Source of the DNA: an uncultured Pseudomonadota bacterium
Lineage (GTDB): Bacteria; Pseudomonadota; Gammaproteobacteria; Burkholderiales; SG8-39
DNA: 64,000 nt
Reading direction: 5' to 3'
Assembly: GCA_903829815.1 (NCBI GenBank)
Contig: CAIKRR010000007.1
Coordinates: forward strand, 1-64,000
Below, one piece after another: positions 59,604 through 64,000 of the stretch. A model generated the notes under the pieces. It saw only the letters and a list, made by a program, of their open reading frames with translations, had not been told where the DNA came from and searched no databases. The stretch's first letter is position 1. Each line of letters begins with the position of its first letter. Made by a program: the position numbers and the translations under genes.

Positions 59604-61119
59604 ATCTTCGCGCGACGGCAGTGACGGCCAGCAGGGAAGAGGTCTGGGCGGGCATCACAATCGCTTCGACCTCTCGAGGATCGCTGCGCTCGCCATGACC
59701 GAGCGTGGGCTTGAACCGGTGTTTCCGCCTGCAGTGGAGACCGAACTGGCAGCGATCAGCGGCTGTGTGGCCGAAGTCGATACCGCCATCGCAGATTTGC
59801 GCTCGCTGCCCTGGTGCTCGATCGATAACGATGATTCGCGCGACCTCGATCAGCTGACCGTCTGCGAGGAGCAGGGGGAAGGGCGTCTGCGCGTACTTGT
59901 AGCGATTGCCGATGTGGATGCGCTGGTCCGGAAAGGTTCGGCGATCGACGATCACGCCAGGCGCAACACAACGTCGGTCTACACGTCGGCCAGGGTGTTT
60001 CCGATGCTGCCTGAGCGATTGAGTACCGACCTCACTTCGCTCAATCCCGATCAGGACCGCCTGGCACTGGTGAGCGAACTCCATCTTGCCAGCGATGGCA
60101 CGGTTGAACGGTGCAGCGTGATGCGTGCTCAGGTGAGAAACCAGTGCAAGCTCGCCTATGACGCGGTGTCGGCGTGGCTGGAGGGCGCAGCCCCCTTGCC
60201 CGAGGCAGCAGCGCGAGTCCCGCCCATTGCGCAGCAACTGACGCTCCAGGACCGCATGGCGCAGACGCTTCGCTCGAAGCGCCATGCGCAAGGGGCTCTT
60301 GAATTCGAGACGCATCAGCCGCGCGCGGTCTTCCAGGACGATCGGGTGGTTGGGCTGGCAGAGCAGCCCCATAACCGGGCACGGCAGTTGATCGAAGAAT
60401 TCATGATCGCTGCGAATCGGTGCAATGCGCGTTTTCTGGCCGAGCATGGCGGAGCGTCCTTGCGGCGCGTCGTGAGATCGCCCGAGCGATGGATGCGCAT
60501 CGTCGCTCTTGCCCAGGAGCGCGGTGCGGTGCTGCCACCTGAGCCCGACTCAGGTGCGCTCGGGGCCTTTCTTGCGCGCGAGCGCGATCGCGATCCGGTC
60601 GGTTTCTCCGACTTGTCGCTGGTGGTTATCAAGCTGATGGGACGTGGCGAGTATGTGGTTGAAATGCCGGGGACTGTGCCGATCGGTCACTTCGGGCTGG
60701 CGGTTTCCGACTACACGCATTCGACCGCACCCAATCGGCGCTTTCCCGATCTCATCACGCTGCGTCAGATCAAGGCCGTGCTCAAGGGGGCCCCAGCCCC
60801 GTATTCGGCTCATGAACTCGCGGCACTGGCCGACCACTGCACTCGGCAGGAAGATGCTGCGCAGAAGGTCGAACGTCGTCTTCGCAAGTCCGAAGCTGCG
60901 CTGTTGCTCGAGTCACGTATCGACGAGCGTTTCGACGCGATCGTGACGGGTGTGACCACCGCCGGGGTTTGGGTACGACTCATCAGCCCCTTCGTCGAGG
61001 GGCGCCTGGATGATCACGCACCGGGCCTGCGTGTCGGACAGCGGCTGCGGGTCCGACTGGTGTTCACTGATGTGGAGCGGGGTTACATCGACTTCAGGCT
61101 GACGAGGGGCCATCGATGA
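59587..61119 (+). CDS. RNB-domain ribonuclease (RNase II/R-like, short form)
   Basis: This 510-residue exoribonuclease-like protein carries an RNB domain (about 70-400) and a C-terminal S1-like domain (about 430-505, with ERFDAIVTGVTTAGVWVRLI). There are no N-terminal cold-shock domains, unlike RNase II or R. The catalytic acidic motif is SIDNDDSRDLDQ: Asp80, Asp86 and Asp88 align with RNase II Asp201, Asp207 and Asp209, while the position of Asp210 is Gln89. The variant DLDQ occurs in actinobacterial-type RNB proteins. ATG 59587 is eight bases past GGAG. It overlaps the LOG gene by four bases. Confidence 0.85.
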   Translation: MAFSGRSSRDGSDGQQGRGLGGHHNRFDLSRIAALAMTERGLEPVFPPAVETELAAISGCVAEVDTAIADLRSLPWCSIDNDDSRDLDQLTVCEEQGEGRLRVLVAIADVDALVRKGSAIDDHARRNTTSVYTSARVFPMLPERLSTDLTSLNPDQDRLALVSELHLASDGTVERCSVMRAQVRNQCKLAYDAVSAWLEGAAPLPEAAARVPPIAQQLTLQDRMAQTLRSKRHAQGALEFETHQPRAVFQDDRVVGLAEQPHNRARQLIEEFMIAANRCNARFLAEHGGASLRRVVRSPERWMRIVALAQERGAVLPPEPDSGALGAFLARERDRDPVGFSDLSLVVIKLMGRGEYVVEMPGTVPIGHFGLAVSDYTHSTAPNRRFPDLITLRQIKAVLKGAPAPYSAHELAALADHCTRQEDAAQKVERRLRKSEAALLLESRIDERFDAIVTGVTTAGVWVRLISPFVEGRLDDHAPGLRVGQRLRVRLVFTDVERGYIDFRLTRGHR

Positions 61120-61934
61120 AGGAGACTCGAGCAAGTCCGCTGGCCTATCGTGACCAGCACTTCGTCGACAGCGACGAAGCGCGCCCCCTGCGCATTCTCG
61201 CCGAGTACATTGCCCCTCTGGAAGTGTTCCGGCGCGAGCATATCCACGACACGATTGTCTTCTTCGGTTCGGCGCGAATCCGCGCTGATGGCCCGATGAG
61301 TCGTTACTACGATGAGGCCCGTGAACTGGCGCGTCGTGTCACCGAATGGTCCAAAGGCATCTCCTCGCATCTGCACCGCTTCATCGTCTGCTCGGGCGGG
61401 GGGCCGGGCATCATGGAGGCGGCCAATCGAGGGGCTTCAGAGGCTGGAGGCCGGACCATCGGTCTGAACATCGGCCTGCCTTTCGAGCAGCGGCCCAACA
61501 GCTTCATTTCGCACGGTCTGTCGTTCGAGTTCCATTACTTCTTCATGCGCAAGCTCTGGTTCGCGCACCTGGCGCGCGCGGTGGTGGTGTTTCCAGGTGG
61601 TTTTGGCACGCTCGACGAAATGAGCGAACTCCTCACGCTGCAGCAGACTCGCAAGATCGAACGAGCCTTCCCCATCCTGCTCTATGGGTCGAGCTTCTGG
61701 AAGGAGGTGATCAACTTCGATGCGCTGGTCGCGCACGGCATGATCAGTGCCGAGGACATGAAGCTCGTTCATTTCGTCGACGATCCCGAGGCGGCTCTGT
61801 CGCTGCTGCAGCGCAATCTTGCTCCGATCAACGAAGTCTGCTCGCCTGCGATTGCCGGTTTGCGCACCTGCGAGAGCGGCGGGGGCGAAGCGGCTGCCCA
61901 CGAGTCGGCAGCACCGAGCGAGCCTGGCCTCTGA
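61116..61934 (+). CDS. LOG family protein (Rossmann-fold nucleotide-phosphate hydrolase type)
   Basis: This 272-residue protein belongs to the LOG/TIGR00730 superfamily. The signatures are GGGPGIMEAANRGA (94-107) and PGGFGTLDE (160-168), with Arg145-Lys146 between. LOG proteins are cytokinin-riboside 5'-monophosphate phosphoribohydrolases in plants and more general nucleotide 5'-monophosphate nucleosidases in bacteria. Coupling with an RNB nuclease suggests RNA/nucleotide turnover rather than hormone synthesis. The start ATG 61116 overlaps the RNB stop. Confidence 0.87.
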   Translation: MKETRASPLAYRDQHFVDSDEARPLRILAEYIAPLEVFRREHIHDTIVFFGSARIRADGPMSRYYDEARELARRVTEWSKGISSHLHRFIVCSGGGPGIMEAANRGASEAGGRTIGLNIGLPFEQRPNSFISHGLSFEFHYFFMRKLWFAHLARAVVVFPGGFGTLDEMSELLTLQQTRKIERAFPILLYGSSFWKEVINFDALVAHGMISAEDMKLVHFVDDPEAALSLLQRNLAPINEVCSPAIAGLRTCESGGGEAAAHESAAPSEPGL

Positions 61935-62039
61935 GATTGCTGCTAATCTTCGCGCTCTGTCGGCCTGACCTTGCATGTGCTTCAGGCCAGGACGTTGGTC
62001 GGCATCGGCGCGGCCATCGCGAACGCGAGGAGACACGCA

Positions 62040-63068
62040 ATGACATCGACTGTTCTCTCCAACCGGGGTGAGACCCTGCGTCATCGGGCAACCCGAATCC
62101 TGCTCGGTCTGTTCGTTTTTTGCCTCCTGCTGCCTGCGTCCGGTGTGAGCCTTGCACAGTCCTGGCCTTCGAAGCCGATCACTCTGGTCCTGATCCTTGC
62201 ACCGGGCACCGGGATGGATGTGATTGTGCGCGCCTATGCCGAAAAGCTGTCGCTGGCCCTGGGTCGGCCGGTGGTGGTGGACAACAAACCGGGGGGCTCG
62301 GGGATCGTTGCGGTGAATGCCGTGCTGGGTGCGCCTGCCGACGGTCACACCTTTCTGGTGGCTACCAGCGGTGTGTTCGCGATCAACCAGACCGTTTTCA
62401 AGAAGTTGAACTACGACCCGATCGCCGACTTCGTACCCGTGTCGCTCTATCTCAAGTCTCCCTTCATTCTGGTTGTTCGTCCCAGTCTGCCGGTGCAGTC
62501 GGCCACCGAACTCGTTGCCTATGCCAAGGCTCACAACGGGCAGTTGAGCTACAGCTCGCCCGGTGCGGCAACCGCGCCGCAGTTGGCGGTTGAGATGATG
62601 AAGAACCTGTATTCCCTGGACATCGTTCATGTGCCCTACAAGAGCTCGCCGCAGTCGATTACCGACATCGTGGCTGGAACGGTCGACCTCGCCTTTGCCG
62701 AGGCGGGGGCTTCGTTCGAATTGATCAAGGCTGGCAAACTCAGACCGCTTGGGGTCTCCTCCCTGACTCGGCTCAGTTCCTTCAACTCGATTCCACCGTT
62801 TGCCGAAGCGGCGGGCGTGCCCGATTTCGAGGCGGTGTCCTGGCATGTGATGGCTGCTCGTGCCGATACTCCCCGCCCGATTCTCAACCGCATGCACGAC
62901 GAGATGAAGCGCGCGGTGAAGTCCGCCGATGTTCAGGAACGGATGGTCAATCTGGGGCTCATTCCGGTGGAACCAGGGTCGATCGAGGAAACCCAGGCCT
63001 ATGTGCGATCCGAGGCGAGCAAGTGGGGCACCCTGGTGCGCAACATTGGCGCGGCCGGTACGCAGTAA
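62040..63068 (+). CDS. Bug/TctC-family solute-binding protein 4
   Basis: This 342-residue exported binding protein has a signal peptide (LLGLFVFCLLLPASGVSLAQ), WPSKPITLVLILAPGTGMDV, VDNKPGGSGIVAVNAVLGA, IVHVPYKSSPQSITDIVAG and LIKAGKLRPLGVSS. The start ATG 62040 follows GAGGAG. It follows the LOG gene with a 105-bp gap. Confidence 0.9.
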   Translation: MTSTVLSNRGETLRHRATRILLGLFVFCLLLPASGVSLAQSWPSKPITLVLILAPGTGMDVIVRAYAEKLSLALGRPVVVDNKPGGSGIVAVNAVLGAPADGHTFLVATSGVFAINQTVFKKLNYDPIADFVPVSLYLKSPFILVVRPSLPVQSATELVAYAKAHNGQLSYSSPGAATAPQLAVEMMKNLYSLDIVHVPYKSSPQSITDIVAGTVDLAFAEAGASFELIKAGKLRPLGVSSLTRLSSFNSIPPFAEAAGVPDFEAVSWHVMAARADTPRPILNRMHDEMKRAVKSADVQERMVNLGLIPVEPGSIEETQAYVRSEASKWGTLVRNIGAAGTQ

Positions 63069-63144
63069 GTCTCGTGACACGGGCGCATGCGGGCGTCGAA
63101 TTCGCCCGCTTGACCGACCTGATGGTTTCCCTTCCCTGTCTTTC

Positions 63145-63178
63145 GCTGGGTTGAGCCTGCTCAAGACGCTCACCCAGC
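63145..63178 (+). terminator. Possible terminator hairpin after fourth Bug gene
   Basis: GCTGGGT (63145-63151) pairs with ACCCAGC (63172-63178) and GAGC (63153-63156) with GCTC (63168-63171), one base bulging. A T-tract (63196-63201) begins 17 bases later, too far for a canonical terminator. Confidence 0.35.
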
Positions 63179-63223
63179 CTCACCTCCAGAGTGACTTTTT
63201 TCCCCCTCACAACGGAGAGTTTC

Positions 63224-63646
63224 ATGAAAAACATCCTTGGCGCCCGTGCTGGCGTTGTCGCGTGTTCGGTGTTGCTGGCTGGCAGTCTGTTTTCGACTGC
63301 CGCGCTTGCCGACAGTGTTCACACCAGTGGCTGGAGTCCTTCGAGCAACGGGGGCGATCGCGACGGTTTTCCTGATGCGCTGGCGCTCAAGCTGAGCAGC
63401 GCATTCTCGAGCGCTCTTCTGGCGGCGGCTCCCGGAGGCGCGGGCAGTTGGGCCTCCGAGGCGGGCGGCATGAGTTCCCGTGGTAACTCAACGGGCGCAA
63501 TGAACTTCGATCTTGGCAGGATGGTTGTGGTGCCCGAGCCTGAGGCCCTTGCGCTGGTTCTGGCTGGCTCGGGCTTCATGGGTTTTGTCGGGTTCTCCGG
63601 CCGCATGCGCAAGCAGCGTGCCGGGGGGGGTCTGGCGACTGCCTGA
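63224..63646 (+). CDS. Small PEP-CTERM sorting-domain protein
   Basis: This 140-residue exported protein has a signal peptide (about 1-27, cut near ALA-DS) and a Gly/Ser/Ala-rich mature part. It ends with the PEP-CTERM sorting signal VVPEPEALALVL, a hydrophobic helix (LAGSGFMGFVGFS) and the basic tail RMRKQR. PEP-CTERM proteins are processed by exosortase and tend to go to the cell surface or exopolysaccharide matrix. The signal here has alanines between helix and PEP, but the layout is correct. AACGGAGAG precedes ATG 63224. The function of the mature part is unknown. No exosortase is in the window. Confidence 0.85.
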   Translation: MKNILGARAGVVACSVLLAGSLFSTAALADSVHTSGWSPSSNGGDRDGFPDALALKLSSAFSSALLAAAPGGAGSWASEAGGMSSRGNSTGAMNFDLGRMVVVPEPEALALVLAGSGFMGFVGFSGRMRKQRAGGGLATA

Positions 63647-63684
63647 GGCGCCACCAATGCCCGGTTGCCCTGAGGTGTAGTGAA

Positions 63685-63719
63685 GCTGCCTGATCAGGCG
63701 CAACAGCCGATCAGGCAGC
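63685..63719. terminator. Perfect 11-bp hairpin at convergent gene ends
   Basis: GCTGCCTGATC (63685-63695) and GATCAGGCAGC (63709-63719) form a perfect stem with a 13-base loop. It overlaps the stop codon of the minus-strand remnant and lies 39 bp past the PEP-CTERM gene stop, suiting a shared terminator. There is no T-tract. Confidence 0.5.
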
Positions 63720-64000
63720 GCATCTCGAGATTCACCAGATTGGGCGGGTGTCCACCGATACGGCCAAAGCCGAAGGTAGCGGCCAGGTTCTCGGCTGCAA
63801 TCGTCTGCATGCGAGTTCGGGCAGCGGCATGGTCGCTGAGGGAGGGGACATCGGTCACAAGAATACCCCGGCGGGTGCAGGCATCGAGGTCGATGCCCGT
63901 GCTGCCGGGTGCCAGACGGCAGATCGACCGTAGCCAGCGCAGGCCCTCCAGGAAGGCGTCATCGATCGGGACTACCTGCTCGATGACGAGGGCTGCCTTG
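63694..64000 (-). pseudogene. 2-hydroxyacid dehydrogenase remnant with NAD domain deleted
   Basis: The minus-strand frame is open from the window edge to a TGA at 63694-63696 (about 101 residues). The start resembles the catalytic domain of D-2-hydroxyacid dehydrogenases (VVPIDDAFLEGLRWLRSIC, then GSTGIDLDACTRRGILVTD and VPSLSDHAA). It then jumps directly to a typical C-terminal segment (TIAAENLAATFGFGRIGGHP, then PNLVN). The nucleotide-binding domain with the GxGxxG motif, about 150 residues in family members, is absent. The frame is intact, so the deletion was in phase. The N-terminus lies beyond the window. Confidence 0.6.

Noticed and set aside
1-64000. CRISPR array, tRNA, rRNA, insertion sequence, prophage or attachment site
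   Set aside because: No repeat-spacer pattern, cloverleaf, transposase, integrase or terminal inverted repeat was recognised by eye. A dedicated tRNA/ncRNA search was not possible.

Overview
The window is GC-rich and densely coded. It looks like a chromosomal segment of an environmental betaproteobacterium, most likely Burkholderiales. The reasons are four Bug/TctC-type solute-binding proteins, a DUF1631 protein, a PEP-CTERM protein, a betaproteobacterial-type Rep helicase, and an abundance of aromatic-acid and acyl-CoA catabolic enzymes. No rRNA, tRNA, CRISPR array, phage or insertion sequence was recognised.

Layout. 0-1 kb: gene debris (a Crp/Fnr N-terminus abutting the tail of a small Lys/Cys-rich protein), then an OsmB-like lipoprotein. 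1-8.5 kb, minus strand: a PQQ alcohol dehydrogenase with the lanthanide-type Asp pair, a periplasmic binding protein, a malate/lactate-type dehydrogenase, Rep helicase and a UbiD decarboxylase. 8.8-13.8 kb: an alpha/beta hydrolase and a luciferase-like monooxygenase (plus), facing a Rieske dioxygenase alpha/beta pair and a pirin (minus). 14-19.7 kb: a complete RND efflux operon (adaptor, pump, outer-membrane factor). 19.7-21.1 kb: bacteriohemerythrin and a short-chain dehydrogenase. 21.4-28.8 kb: a second RND operon (pump, adaptor, outer-membrane factor) running into an enoyl-CoA hydratase and a MaoC-like dehydratase. 28.9-35.1 kb: adenine deaminase, DUF1631 protein, a RutA-like luciferase-family monooxygenase and an FAD monooxygenase.

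35.2-43.7 kb, minus strand, is the most unusual part. It is a tightly overlapping operon for a hydrogenase-4/complex-I-like membrane complex (HyfB, C, E, F, G and I homologues) that ends in a translationally coupled MFS transporter. The HyfG-like large subunit has lost both cysteine pairs that bind nickel in [NiFe] hydrogenases, while the small subunit keeps the cysteines of the proximal iron-sulfur cluster. No ferredoxin-like subunit and no maturation gene is nearby. The complex is therefore probably not a hydrogenase. It may be a proton-translocating redox module of unknown substrate.

43.8-54.2 kb: two complete branched-chain/aromatic-acid type ABC importers (liv1 in order K-H-M-G-F, liv2 in order H-M-G-F-K). 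Each is divergent from an orphan Bug solute-binding protein. 54.6-63.1 kb, plus strand: Bug proteins interleaved with catabolic enzymes (amidohydrolase, FAD monooxygenase, dienelactone hydrolase) and with an RNB nuclease and a LOG-family protein. 63.2-64 kb: a PEP-CTERM protein, then a 2-hydroxyacid dehydrogenase remnant whose NAD domain is missing.

Taken together the region reads as an uptake, ring-attack and efflux neighbourhood for aromatic or other organic acids. No transcriptional regulator is intact in the window, so control must come from elsewhere. Start sites were chosen by eye from Shine-Dalgarno sequences, overlaps and family N-termini.
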